38,550 nt of DNA from Actinacidiphila glaucinigra (lineage in GTDB: Bacteria; Actinomycetota; Actinomycetes; Streptomycetales; Streptomycetaceae). The notes below the pieces were generated by a model. It saw only the letters and a program-made list of their open reading frames with translations. It was not told the DNA's origin and did not search any database. Where the stretch lies: positions 1 through 38,550 of the forward strand of contig NZ_FZOF01000045.1 of the NCBI RefSeq assembly GCF_900188405.1, given 5' to 3'. This document shows positions 7,076 to 15,373 of this stretch, one piece after another (position 1 is the stretch's first letter; each line of letters begins with the position of its first letter). The translations under genes and the position numbers were made by a program.

Positions 7076-8488
7076 ATGAGCGTTGTCACGAACACCACGA
7101 CCATCACATCCGTCGGCGCACCGAGCCGCCGCAACACGGAGCTCGCGCTCCTGCTCTTCGCGGTCCTGATCCCGGTCTTCGCGTACGCGAACGTCGGGCT
7201 GGCGACGACCGACGAGCTGCCCTCGGGCATGCTCGGCTACGGTCTCGGGCTCGCCGCGCTGGCCGGAGTGGCGCACCTGACGGTGCGCAAGTTCGCGCCG
7301 TACGCGGACCCCCTGCTGCTTCCGCTGGTGACCCTGCTCAACGGCATGGGCCTCGTCTTCATCTGGCGGCTCGACCAGTCCCCCCGGCTCCACCAGCGCG
7401 CCGAGGCCCTGTTCGGGTCCTTCAGCCCCGACACCCCGAAGCAGCTGCTGTACTCGGCCGTGGGCGTCGCCCTGTTCGTCGCGGTGCTGGTCTTCCTCAA
7501 GGACCACCGGATCCTGCAGCGCTACACCTACATCTCGATGGTGGTGGCGCTGATACTGCTGATCCTGCCGATGTTCTTCCCGGCGGTGAACGGCGCGAAG
7601 ATCTGGATCAGCATCCCCGGCGTCGGCACGATCCAGCCCGGTGAGTTCGCGAAAATCATCATCGCGGTCTTCTTCTCCGGCTACCTGATGGTGAAGCGGG
7701 ACGCGCTGGCCCTCGCCAGCCGCCGCTTCATGGGCCTGTACCTGCCGCGCGGCCGCGACCTCGGCCCGATCCTGGTGATCTGGGGCCTGAGCATCCTGAT
7801 CCTGGTCTTCGAGACCGACCTCGGTACCTCGCTGCTCTTCTTCGGCCTCTTCGTCGTGATGCTGTACGTCGCCACCGAGCGCACCAGCTGGATCGTCTTC
7901 GGTCTGCTGATGTCCGCCGTCGGCGCCGTCGGCGTGGCCACCTTCGAACCCCACGTCCAGGAGCGCGTCGACGCCTGGCTGGACCCGTTCGCGGCCTTCA
8001 AGGACGGCACGAGCGACCAGGTCGCCCAGGCCCTGATGTCCTTCGGCTCCGGCGGGATCCTCGGCACCGGCCTCGGCCAGGGCAACTCCGACCTGATCGG
8101 CTTCGCCGCCAACTCCGACTTCATCCTCGCCACCGTCGGCGAGGAGCTGGGACTGGCCGGCCTGATGGCCTTCCTGCTGGTCTACGGGCTGATCGTGGAG
8201 CGGGGTGTCCGCACCGCGCTCGCCGCCCGCGACCCCTTCGGGAAGCTGCTGGCGATCGGCCTGTCCGGCGCCTTCGCGCTCCAGGTCTTCGTCGTCGCCG
8301 GCGGCGTCATGGGCCTCATCCCGCTGACCGGTATGACGATGCCGTTCGTCGCGGCCGGCGGCTCGTCGGTGATCGCCAACTGGGCCCTCGTCGGCATCCT
8401 GCTGCGGATCAGCGACACCGCGCGCAGACCCGCCCCGGCCCCCACGTCCCCCGATGCCGAACCGACCCAGGTGGTGCGCGTCCAGTGA
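7076..8488 (+). CDS. rodA: RodA/FtsW-family SEDS peptidoglycan polymerase
   Basis: Polytopic membrane glycosyltransferase of the SEDS family (470 residues), expected to polymerise lipid II into glycan strands at sites of growth or division together with a cognate class B PBP. The sequence shows about ten or more hydrophobic segments. Characteristic SEDS stretches include FFPAVNGAKIWISIPG, IQPGEFAKIIIAVFFSGYL, FETDLGTSLLFFGLF, the conserved QVAQALMSFGSGGILGTGLG loop and FILATVGEELGLAG, with GMTMPFVAAGGSSVIANW near the end. The ATG at 7076 lies 25 bases after the pstP stop with AGGAGGGG upstream (spacer rather long, about 12). Its last four bases overlap the start of pbpA, so the polymerase and the transpeptidase are translationally coupled. 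The position matches rodA of the mycobacterial cluster; the name RodA rather than FtsW rests on synteny. Confidence 0.95.
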   Translation: MSVVTNTTTITSVGAPSRRNTELALLLFAVLIPVFAYANVGLATTDELPSGMLGYGLGLAALAGVAHLTVRKFAPYADPLLLPLVTLLNGMGLVFIWRLDQSPRLHQRAEALFGSFSPDTPKQLLYSAVGVALFVAVLVFLKDHRILQRYTYISMVVALILLILPMFFPAVNGAKIWISIPGVGTIQPGEFAKIIIAVFFSGYLMVKRDALALASRRFMGLYLPRGRDLGPILVIWGLSILILVFETDLGTSLLFFGLFVVMLYVATERTSWIVFGLLMSAVGAVGVATFEPHVQERVDAWLDPFAAFKDGTSDQVAQALMSFGSGGILGTGLGQGNSDLIGFAANSDFILATVGEELGLAGLMAFLLVYGLIVERGVRTALAARDPFGKLLAIGLSGAFALQVFVVAGGVMGLIPLTGMTMPFVAAGGSSVIANWALVGILLRISDTARRPAPAPTSPDAEPTQVVRVQ

Positions 8489-9945
8489 ACAAGCCCCTGC
8501 GGCGGGTGGCCATCTTCTGCGGCCTGCTCGTCCTCGCCATGCTCATCCGCGCGAACTACCTCCAGTTCGTACAGGCCGACGAGCTCAAGACCAACACCCA
8601 CAACCGCCGCGTCGCGATCAACCAGTACGCCACCCCGCGCGGCGACATACTCGTCGACGGCAAGGCGATCACCGGCCACACCGAGACCAACGGCAGCGAC
8701 TTCAAGTACAAGGCCACCTTCAAGGACGGCCCGCTGTGGGCGCCGGTCACCGGCTACGCCTCCCAGGCCTTCGGCTCCACCCAGCTCGAGTCGATCTACG
8801 ACTCGATCCTCACCGGCGACGACGACCGGCTCTTCTTCAAGCGCACCGTCGACATCCTGTCCGGCAAGGAGAAGCAGGGCGGCGACGTCGTCACGACCCT
8901 GAACGGGGCTGCGCAGCGCGCCGCCTTCGAGGGCCTGGGCAACAAGAAGGGCGCGGTCGCCGCGATCGACCCGCGGACCGGCGCCATCCTGGCCCTGGCC
9001 AGCACGCCCTCGTATGACCCCTCCTCCTTCGCCGGCAACTCGGTGAAGGACAGCAAGGCCTGGAACGCCCTGCAGAAGGAGAACGACCCCGACGAGCCGA
9101 TGCTCAACCGGGCGCTGCGCCAGACCTACCCGCCGGGCTCGACCTTCAAGGTCGTCACGGCGGCCGCGGCGCTGCAGGACGGGCTGTACGACGACATCGA
9201 CGAGCCGACCGACTCCGAGGTGCCGTACATCCTCCCGGACACCAACCAGGAACTGGAGAACGAGGGCGGCATCGCCTGCAAGAACGTCTCCCTGAGGGAG
9301 GCCCTGCGGGTCTCGTGCAACTCCGTCTTCGGCAAGCTCGGCGCGACGCTCGGCCGCGACAAGATGGTCGAGGAGGCCGAGAAGTTCGGCTTCAACAAGG
9401 AGCAGTTCATCCCGGTCCGCGTCGCGGCGAGCAACTTCTCCACCAAGATGGACAAGCCGCAGACGGCCCTGTCCGCCATCGGCCAGTTCGAGACCGCCGC
9501 CACCCCGCTGCAGATGGCGATGGTGGCTTCGGCGATCGCCAACGACGGCAAGCTGATGCAGCCGTACATGGTCGACAAGCTGCAGGCCCCCAACAACACG
9601 GTGGTCGAGCACACCAAGGTCTCGGAGCTCTCGCAGCCGCTCAGCGCCGACAACGCGCAGAAGCTGCAGGCGATGATGGAGACCGTCGTCACCGAGGGCA
9701 CCGGCAAGAACGCCCAGATCCCCGGCGTGACCGTCGGCGGCAAGACGGGTACCGCGCAGCACGGCGTGGACAACAGTGAGAAGCCTTACGCGTGGTTCAT
9801 CTCATACGCGAAGACCGACAAGGGCTCCCCGGTCGCCGTCGCCGTCGTGGTCGAGGACGCGAGCGCGAACCGCGGCGACATCTCCGGTGGCGGCTTCGCC
9901 GCGCCGATCGCCAAGAGCGTCATGGAGGCCGTGCTGAACAAGTGA
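8485..9945 (+). CDS. pbpA: PbpA: class B penicillin-binding protein (D,D-transpeptidase)
   Basis: Peptidoglycan transpeptidase acting outside the membrane, partner of the SEDS polymerase encoded immediately upstream. It has 486 residues: a short cytoplasmic tail, one N-terminal membrane segment (about residues 8-28, VAIFCGLLVLAMLI), a pedestal/dimerisation region, and a C-terminal transpeptidase domain. The three penicillin-binding motifs are intact: STFK with nucleophile Ser219 (PPGSTFKVV), SCN at 277-279 and KTG at 420-422 (GGKTGTAQ). The GTG start overlaps the rodA stop codon (GTGA). Length and motif spacing match the short PbpA type of mycobacteria, which is phosphorylated by PknB and needed for septation. 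About 150 bases separate it from pknB, so pknB may have its own promoter. Confidence 0.96.
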   Translation: MNKPLRRVAIFCGLLVLAMLIRANYLQFVQADELKTNTHNRRVAINQYATPRGDILVDGKAITGHTETNGSDFKYKATFKDGPLWAPVTGYASQAFGSTQLESIYDSILTGDDDRLFFKRTVDILSGKEKQGGDVVTTLNGAAQRAAFEGLGNKKGAVAAIDPRTGAILALASTPSYDPSSFAGNSVKDSKAWNALQKENDPDEPMLNRALRQTYPPGSTFKVVTAAAALQDGLYDDIDEPTDSEVPYILPDTNQELENEGGIACKNVSLREALRVSCNSVFGKLGATLGRDKMVEEAEKFGFNKEQFIPVRVAASNFSTKMDKPQTALSAIGQFETAATPLQMAMVASAIANDGKLMQPYMVDKLQAPNNTVVEHTKVSELSQPLSADNAQKLQAMMETVVTEGTGKNAQIPGVTVGGKTGTAQHGVDNSEKPYAWFISYAKTDKGSPVAVAVVVEDASANRGDISGGGFAAPIAKSVMEAVLNK

Positions 9946-10096
9946 TGCCGGTCACACCGTATCCATGAATGTGCGCTAAGTCGCACGTCGCGATACCGGT
10001 CGTATATCGGCTACCGGCGAGGACCGGGATCGGCACGCGGCGACGGGTACGGTAAGCCCGAGCAGCCACACGGACGGTTTAGGAAGGGCAAGCGCT

Positions 10097-12091
10097 ATGG
10101 AAGAGCCGCGTCGCCTCGGCGGCCGGTACGAGCTGGGCTCGGTGCTCGGCCGCGGTGGCATGGCCGAGGTGTACATCGCCCATGACACCCGGCTCGGCCG
10201 CACCGTCGCCGTGAAGACGCTCCGGGTGGACCTCGCCCGCGATCCGTCCTTCCAGGCCCGGTTCCGCCGTGAGGCCCAGTCGGCCGCCTCGCTGAACCAC
10301 CCGTCGATCGTCGCCGTGTACGACACCGGTGAGGACTACGTCGACGGGGTCTCCATCCCGTACATCGTCATGGAGTACGTGGACGGGTCCACCCTGCGCG
10401 AGCTGCTCCACTCCGGCCGCAAGCTGCTGCCGGAGCGGTCCCTGGAGATGACCATCGGCATCCTCCAGGCCCTGGAGTACAGCCACCGGTCCGGCATCGT
10501 GCACCGCGACATCAAGCCCGCGAACGTGATGCTGACCCGGAACGGTCAGGTCAAGGTCATGGACTTCGGCATCGCCCGCGCCATGGGCGACTCCGGCATG
10601 ACCATGACGCAGACCGCGGCCGTGATCGGCACCGCCCAGTACCTCTCCCCGGAGCAGGCCAAGGGCGAGAGCGTCGACGCCCGCTCCGACCTGTACTCCA
10701 CCGGCTGCCTGCTGTACGAGCTGCTCACCGTGCGACCGCCCTTCGTCGGCGACTCCCCGGTGGCGGTGGCGTACCAGCACGTGCGCGAGGAGCCGCAGCC
10801 GCCGAGCATCTACGACCCCGAGGTCTCGCCCGCGATGGACGCCATCGTCCTCAAGGCGCTGACCAAGGACCCGGACTACCGCTACCAGTCCGCCGACGAG
10901 ATGCGCGCCGACATCGAGGCCTGCCTCGACGGCCAGCCCGTCGCCGCCACGGTCGCCCTCGGCTCCGTCGGTTACAACGGCGGCGGTTACGGCGGCTACG
11001 GCAACGACGCCCCCACCACGGCCCTCCCGCCCCAGCAGGACGCCGGCACGTCGATGCTGCCGCCCATGCGCGACGACGACGGCGGCTTTGGCTACGACCA
11101 GCCCCAGGGCGGCAGCGGCCGGCGCAAGCCGAAGAAGAGCAACACGTCCACGATCCTGCTGGTCGTCGCGGCCGTCCTGGTCCTGATCGGCGCGATCTTC
11201 ATGGGCAAGGCGATGTTCGGCGGCGGCAACGGCGGTGACAGCACGGTGTCCGTCCCGCAGTTCGTCGGCGACACCAAGTCCGAGGCCGAGACCAAGGCGG
11301 CGAACGGCGAGGTCACCATCGCGTTCGGCGAGCCGAAGTTCTGCGCCGACCAGCCCAAGGACCACGTCTGCGAGCAGTCGGCCGTGGTCAACAGCAAGAT
11401 CCCCAAGGACCAGACCGTCACCCTGCTGCTCTCCAAGGGCACCGAGAAGGTGGACGTCCCGGACGTCACCGGTGACTCCTTCGACGACGCCGAGAGCGAG
11501 CTGAAGGACGCGGGCTTCGAGGTCGACAAGCAGTCCCAGACCTCCAACGAGGACGAGGGCACGGTCCTCAAGCAGGACCCCAAGGGCGGTGCGAAGCGCG
11601 CCAAGGGCACGACGATCACGCTGACCGTGGCCGTGGCGCCCGAGGAGGTCGTGGTCCTCGACGTGATCGGCCAGGACGTGGCGCAGGCCAAGAAGACCCT
11701 TGAGGACCAGGGCCTGAAGGTCACCACGGAGGACCGCGAGTCGGCGGACCAGCAGCAGGGCAAGATCGTCGACCAGAATCCGCGGGGCGGCAGCAAGCTC
11801 ACGGCCGGCAGTTCGGTGACCCTGTTCGTCGCCAAGCCGCCGTCCACCAACGCGATGCCCCCCGTGGAGGGCAAGACGGTCGCGGAGGTCAACGGCATCG
11901 CGCAGGAACTCGGCATGACGCTGCAGTTGGCCCCCGGCTCGTCGCAGGACCCGAACGCCGTCGTCCGGCAGCAGAGCCCGCGGCCGGGCACCCAGGTGAA
12001 GCCGGGTGACGTGCTGATCGTCTTCGCCCCGGACCAGAACGGCGGGAACAACGGAGGCGGCGGCTTCATCAACGGAGGCGGCGGCGGCTGA
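10097..12091 (+). CDS. pknB: PknB: PASTA-domain transmembrane Ser/Thr protein kinase
   Basis: Receptor-type kinase that senses muropeptides or lipid II outside the cell and phosphorylates cell-wall and division proteins inside. 664 residues. The kinase domain (about 1-275) has the Gly loop GRGGMAEV, Lys40 (VAVK), catalytic Asp138 (HRDIKPAN), DFG Asp156 and the GTAQYLSPEQ activation segment preceded by a MTMTQT stretch that carries likely autophosphorylated Thr residues. Lys40, Asp138 and Asp156 have the same numbers as in M. tuberculosis PknB. A Gly/Tyr-rich juxtamembrane linker, one membrane segment (about 351-373) and four PASTA repeats (about 380-445, 446-512, 513-580, 581-648) follow, then a Gly/Asn-rich tail. 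The start has AGGAAGG upstream. A perfect terminator hairpin lies 24 bases after the stop. Confidence 0.97.
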   Translation: MEEPRRLGGRYELGSVLGRGGMAEVYIAHDTRLGRTVAVKTLRVDLARDPSFQARFRREAQSAASLNHPSIVAVYDTGEDYVDGVSIPYIVMEYVDGSTLRELLHSGRKLLPERSLEMTIGILQALEYSHRSGIVHRDIKPANVMLTRNGQVKVMDFGIARAMGDSGMTMTQTAAVIGTAQYLSPEQAKGESVDARSDLYSTGCLLYELLTVRPPFVGDSPVAVAYQHVREEPQPPSIYDPEVSPAMDAIVLKALTKDPDYRYQSADEMRADIEACLDGQPVAATVALGSVGYNGGGYGGYGNDAPTTALPPQQDAGTSMLPPMRDDDGGFGYDQPQGGSGRRKPKKSNTSTILLVVAAVLVLIGAIFMGKAMFGGGNGGDSTVSVPQFVGDTKSEAETKAANGEVTIAFGEPKFCADQPKDHVCEQSAVVNSKIPKDQTVTLLLSKGTEKVDVPDVTGDSFDDAESELKDAGFEVDKQSQTSNEDEGTVLKQDPKGGAKRAKGTTITLTVAVAPEEVVVLDVIGQDVAQAKKTLEDQGLKVTTEDRESADQQQGKIVDQNPRGGSKLTAGSSVTLFVAKPPSTNAMPPVEGKTVAEVNGIAQELGMTLQLAPGSSQDPNAVVRQQSPRPGTQVKPGDVLIVFAPDQNGGNNGGGGFINGGGGG

Positions 12092-12115
12092 CGCTGTCGC
12101 TCACCACGCCTGACG

Positions 12116-12155
12116 AAGCGGGGAGGCGGTCACCACGGTGACCGCCTCCCCGCTT
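12116..12155 (+). terminator. Intrinsic terminator of pknB
   Basis: A perfect 18-bp stem (12116-12133 with 12138-12155) with loop CACG follows the pknB stop by 24 bases. The downstream sequence is only weakly T-rich, as is common in Streptomyces. Confidence 0.85.
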
Positions 12156-12178
12156 CATTGCCCACGCCGGGCCGGACA

Positions 12179-12217
12179 CGGAAGGGGCCGCGGACTTCGA
12201 GTCCGCGGCCCCTTCCG
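12179..12217 (-). terminator. Intrinsic terminator of the sortase/pabA operon
   Basis: A perfect 18-bp stem (12179-12196 with 12200-12217) around a TCG loop, 48 bases after the stop of the minus-strand sortase gene. It stands back to back with the pknB terminator between convergent operons. Confidence 0.8.
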
Positions 12218-12265
12218 TCTGCTTCGCGTCGCCGCCCGGAGCGGTCCGCCCTTCGCCGTACCGCG

Positions 12266-12991
12266 TCAGCCCAGCTCCGCCGGAGGCGTCCGCTTGGCGT
12301 CCACCTTCTGGGTGCGGACGAGTTCGGCCCACACGATGTAGCGGTCGCGCGAGGTGTAGACCGGGGTGCAGGTGGTGAGCGTGAGGTAGCGGCCGGCCTT
12401 CTTCTTGCCGCTCTCCCTGGGGATCTGGTCGATGACCTCGACGTTGAACTTCGAGGTCTCGGGGAGCACCTTGTAGACCTTGTAGACGTACCAGGTGTCG
12501 CGGTCCTCGAAGACGACCGGGTCGCCGTCCTTGATCTTGTGGATGTTGTGGAACTTGGCGCCGTGGCCGTCGCGGTGCGCGGCGAGGGAGAAGTTGCCCT
12601 TCTTGTCCCACGGCATGGCCGACTCGACGGGGTCGGTGTAGTAGCCGGCGACGCCCTCGTTGAGCACCTTCGTGGTGGTGCCCTTCGTCACCAGGACCTC
12701 GAAGTTCTTGCCCATGGCGGGGACGTGGAGGAAGCCGATGCCGCCCTTGGTGTCGAGCTTGCCCGGGGCGCTGTCGGCCCACTGGCGCCGCACGGCGTCG
12801 CCGTCCTGCTTGGCGGCGCGGTCGGCCAGGACGTTCGTCCACCACAGGGAGTAGACGACGAAGAGCCCCAGGATCACGCCCGCGGTGATGAGGAGTTCAC
12901 CGATCAGGCTGACGGTGGCGGCGAACCACGAGAGGCGGCGCCGGGTCGGCACGGCCTCCCGGGCGCGGTCATGCTGCGTGGTCGTCACCAC
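12266..12991 (-). CDS. Class E sortase (short form)
   Basis: Membrane-anchored cysteine transpeptidase that joins surface proteins bearing a C-terminal sorting signal (LAXTG for class E) to the cell wall. 241 residues: cytoplasmic basic stretch (RRRL), one membrane segment (about 27-50) and an external sortase domain. The catalytic residues are in place: His139 (FSLAAHRD), Cys208 (LTLTTCTP) and an Arg at 215 or 217 (SRDRYIVW). In S. coelicolor two class E sortases next to pknB (SrtE1/SrtE2) attach long chaplins needed for aerial growth; this gene occupies the position nearest to pknB. The start is one of two adjacent GTG codons. It lies 31 bases downstream of the next sortase gene and is the last gene of its operon. 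Confidence 0.93.
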   Translation of the reverse strand: MVTTTQHDRAREAVPTRRRLSWFAATVSLIGELLITAGVILGLFVVYSLWWTNVLADRAAKQDGDAVRRQWADSAPGKLDTKGGIGFLHVPAMGKNFEVLVTKGTTTKVLNEGVAGYYTDPVESAMPWDKKGNFSLAAHRDGHGAKFHNIHKIKDGDPVVFEDRDTWYVYKVYKVLPETSKFNVEVIDQIPRESGKKKAGRYLTLTTCTPVYTSRDRYIVWAELVRTQKVDAKRTPPAELG

Positions 12992-13022
12992 TTGCCCCGA
13001 TCTATGTGCGTCCGTACCTGGC

Positions 13023-14519
13023 CTACTCGACCAGGGCGTCCGGCTTGCCCTTGCTGCGCGGCCGTTCCTCGACCATCTTGCCCCAGACGATCAACCGGAA
13101 CTTACTGGTGAACTCCGGTGTGCACGTGGTCAGTGTGATGTAGCGGCCGGGCTTGGTGAAGCCCGATCCGACGGGGATCGGCTTGATCACCGAGATGTTG
13201 GAGGGCGGGGTGGAGGGCAGCATGCTCGTGACCTCGTACGTGTAGTACGTGCTCTCGGTCTCGACCACGACCTTGTCCCCCGCCACCAGCTTGTTGACGT
13301 AGCGGAACGGTTCGCCGTGGGTGTTGCGGTGCGCGGCGAGGGAGAAGTTGCCCTTCTTGTCCCAGGGCATGGCTGTCTCCAGCTCACCGGAGTAGTGGCC
13401 GATCATGCCCTTGTCGAGCACCTTGTGCTTGTCGATGCCCTCGGCGATCGGCGCCTTCACGTCCAGCTTGGGGATGTACATGATCGCGAAGCCCTGCCCG
13501 GGGGTGAAGGCGCCCGGGTCGCGGTTCGGCCCCTTCTCGCCCTCCCACTGCTTCTGCAGGTTGTTCGCGGCGCCGCCGGCCTGCTGGTGGGCCAGGACGT
13601 TGGTCCACCACAGCTGGTAGGTGACGAAGAGCAGCATCAGCACGCCCAGGGTGATGAACACCTCGCCGGCGACCCTGCTGGCGATCACCGCGGGGCTCTC
13701 CTTGGCCGCCCGCGCGGCGCGCCGGGCCTCCATGCGGGACCTCGGGGCGGCCGGGGTCGACGCCGTGGGGGCCGTGGCGGCCTCTGTGGCGGCCTGGGAG
13801 GCCGCGGCGGGACCGGAACGCCTCCGTCCCCTGCCACCGCGCCGTGCGGCCTCCTGGGCCGCTTTCCGGCGGGCGGCGCGGCCGCCGCCCTCGGGTGCCG
13901 GGGCATCGGGGGACGGCTGCGGGGTCTCCTCCCGCTCCGGGTCCCGGTCGCGCTCCCGCTCGGCCTCCCGCACCCGTTCGGCCTCCGGCCCGGTCACCGC
14001 GGGCATCGCCATGGTGTCGCCGGGCGCGCCCGCCACCCGTCGTCGCGCGGCCGCCCGCTCCTCGTCGGTGAGGGGACGCCGGACGGGCCTGGCCCCCTCG
14101 GCGTACGGCTGCTCGGCCGGCCCTCTGTGCCGGGAGCGCGGCTCGGGCGGCTCCTCGGGACCCGGCGCGGGTACGGACGCGGGCGACGGGACCGGCCACG
14201 GGTCGGCCGGCGGCGCCTCGTAGGCGGGCCGCACGGACCCCTGGAAGCCCGGCTCGTACGACCGCCGGCCCGGGACCGAGGCCTGGGGTGCGACCGGCTG
14301 CGCGGTCGCGGGCGGCGTCGTGGTGGGCTCGGTGGGCTCCGCCGCGGGCTCCGTGGGCGACTCCGCAGCGGGCTCCGTGGCGGGCTCCGTGGCGGCTTCC
14401 TGCGCGGGCCGGGCCGCGTGCCGCGCGGTGTTGGGCAGCGGGTCGCTGAGCGGATCGGCCAACTGCTCCACCGCGGCGGCGAATTCGGCGGTGTCACCGA
14501 AGTGCCGATGCGCGGTCAC
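13023..14519 (-). CDS. Class E sortase with long Pro/Ala/Glu-rich cytoplasmic extension
   Basis: A 498-residue sortase. The C-terminal third is a normal class E domain with His397 (FSLAAHRNTHG), Cys466 (ITLTTCTPEF) and Arg475 (SKFRLIVW), preceded by a membrane segment at about 280-303. The first 275 residues are predicted cytoplasmic and disordered, rich in Pro, Ala, Glu, Thr and Arg, with EPA/EPT repeats at about 45-70 and a basic RRKAAQEAARRGGRGRRR patch close to the membrane. Long N-terminal tails occur in Streptomyces SrtE1-type enzymes; their role is not known to me. The tail could be a target of the nearby Ser/Thr kinases, but that is speculation. GTG start 4 bases after the amidotransferase stop, so coupled translation is likely. 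Confidence 0.92.
   Translation of the reverse strand: MTAHRHFGDTAEFAAAVEQLADPLSDPLPNTARHAARPAQEAATEPATEPAAESPTEPAAEPTEPTTTPPATAQPVAPQASVPGRRSYEPGFQGSVRPAYEAPPADPWPVPSPASVPAPGPEEPPEPRSRHRGPAEQPYAEGARPVRRPLTDEERAAARRRVAGAPGDTMAMPAVTGPEAERVREAERERDRDPEREETPQPSPDAPAPEGGGRAARRKAAQEAARRGGRGRRRSGPAAASQAATEAATAPTASTPAAPRSRMEARRAARAAKESPAVIASRVAGEVFITLGVLMLLFVTYQLWWTNVLAHQQAGGAANNLQKQWEGEKGPNRDPGAFTPGQGFAIMYIPKLDVKAPIAEGIDKHKVLDKGMIGHYSGELETAMPWDKKGNFSLAAHRNTHGEPFRYVNKLVAGDKVVVETESTYYTYEVTSMLPSTPPSNISVIKPIPVGSGFTKPGRYITLTTCTPEFTSKFRLIVWGKMVEERPRSKGKPDALVE
14324..14400 (-). repeat. Imperfect short tandem repeats coding for EPA/EPT units in the sortase tail
   Basis: Degenerate repetition of a GGGCTCCGTGG-like unit (plus-strand reading), about 12 bases per unit, encodes the Glu-Pro-Ala/Thr repeats of the disordered sortase N-terminus. 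Boundaries are approximate. Confidence 0.6.
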
Positions 14520-14523
14520 GCAG

Positions 14524-15159
14524 TCACGCCCTGGTTCCGACCACAGGCGCGAGGCCCGCGGAACGCTCGACGGCTCCCTTGTCGCCGCATTCCACCAGCC
14601 AGTTGGCGAGCATCCGGTGCCCCCATTCGGTGAGCACCGACTCGGGGTGGAACTGGACGCCCTCCACCCGGGCGCTGCGGTGGCGCAGTCCCATGATGAT
14701 GCCGTTCTCCGTCCAGGAGGTGATCTCCAACTCCTCCGGCACCGTGTCCCGTTCGACCGCCAGCGAGTGGTAGCGGGTCGCGGTGAACGGCGTCGGCAGC
14801 CCGGCGAAGACCCCGCGGCCCTCGTGGGTCACCAGGGAGGTCTTGCCGTGCAGCAGTTCCGGCGCCCGGTCCACCACGCCGCCGTACGCGACCGCCAGGG
14901 ACTGCAGTCCGAGGCAGACACCGAAGACCGGGACGTCGGTGGCGGCGCAGTGGCGCACCATGTCGACGCAGACCCCGGCCTCCTCGGGGGTGCCGGGGCC
15001 GGGCGAGAGCAGGACGCCGTCGAAGCCGTCCTGGGCGTGGGCGAGCTCCACCTGGTCGTTGCGGAGCACCTCGCACTCGGCGCCCAGCTGGTACAGGTAC
15101 TGGACCAGGTTGAAGACGAAGCTGTCGTAGTTGTCCACGACGAGGATGCGCGCGCTCAT
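14524..15159 (-). CDS. pabA: Class I glutamine amidotransferase (PabA/TrpG-like)
   Basis: Glutaminase subunit that delivers ammonia to a chorismate-using synthase for p-aminobenzoate (folate) or anthranilate (tryptophan) synthesis. 211 residues, the usual length of stand-alone PabA/TrpG proteins. The triad is intact: Cys82 (FGVCLGLQSL), His171 and Glu173 (VQFHPESVLTEWG). The oxyanion motif LSPGPGTPEEAG and the start ILVVDNYDSFVFNLVQYL are typical. The ATG at 15159 overlaps the stop of the small membrane protein gene (ATGA). No synthase component is encoded nearby; mycobacteria carry the same gene (annotated trpG) in the same place beside DUF881 and pknB. So PabA versus TrpG, or dual use, cannot be settled from this window. 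Why it sits among sortase genes is unclear. Confidence 0.93.
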   Translation of the reverse strand: MSARILVVDNYDSFVFNLVQYLYQLGAECEVLRNDQVELAHAQDGFDGVLLSPGPGTPEEAGVCVDMVRHCAATDVPVFGVCLGLQSLAVAYGGVVDRAPELLHGKTSLVTHEGRGVFAGLPTPFTATRYHSLAVERDTVPEELEITSWTENGIIMGLRHRSARVEGVQFHPESVLTEWGHRMLANWLVECGDKGAVERSAGLAPVVGTRA

Positions 15160-15332
15160 CGGCCGGCCGGCATCCCCTCGTCGACGGTGACGTCCCCGAA
15201 CGGCAGCAGCGGCTCCGCCCACGGGAAGACGTACTGGAACAGCATGTAGACGGCGGCGACGACCAGTACCAGCGAAAGGAGTGCCTTCACCCACACGTTG
15301 CCCGGCAGATGCCGCCAGATCCAGCCGTACAT
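15156..15332 (-). CDS. 58-residue single-pass membrane protein of unknown function
   Basis: A small protein with aromatic, basic N-terminus (MYGWIWRHLPG), one membrane segment (about residues 13-36, VWVKALLSLVLVVAAVYMLF) and a short acidic C-terminal part (GDVTVDEGMP). GGAAGG precedes the ATG with a suitable spacer. Its stop overlaps the amidotransferase start, and it lies 41 bases after a sortase gene, so it belongs to the same transcript. The N-terminal charge suggests a short cytoplasmic N-terminus with an external C-terminus. I recognise no named family. Position between a sortase and pabA suggests a membrane or cell-envelope accessory role, which is only inference. Confidence 0.8.
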   Translation of the reverse strand: MYGWIWRHLPGNVWVKALLSLVLVVAAVYMLFQYVFPWAEPLLPFGDVTVDEGMPAGR

Positions 15333-15373
15333 GCGCCGCCTTCCTGCGTTCCGTGCCCGTGCCTCGCCCAAGA

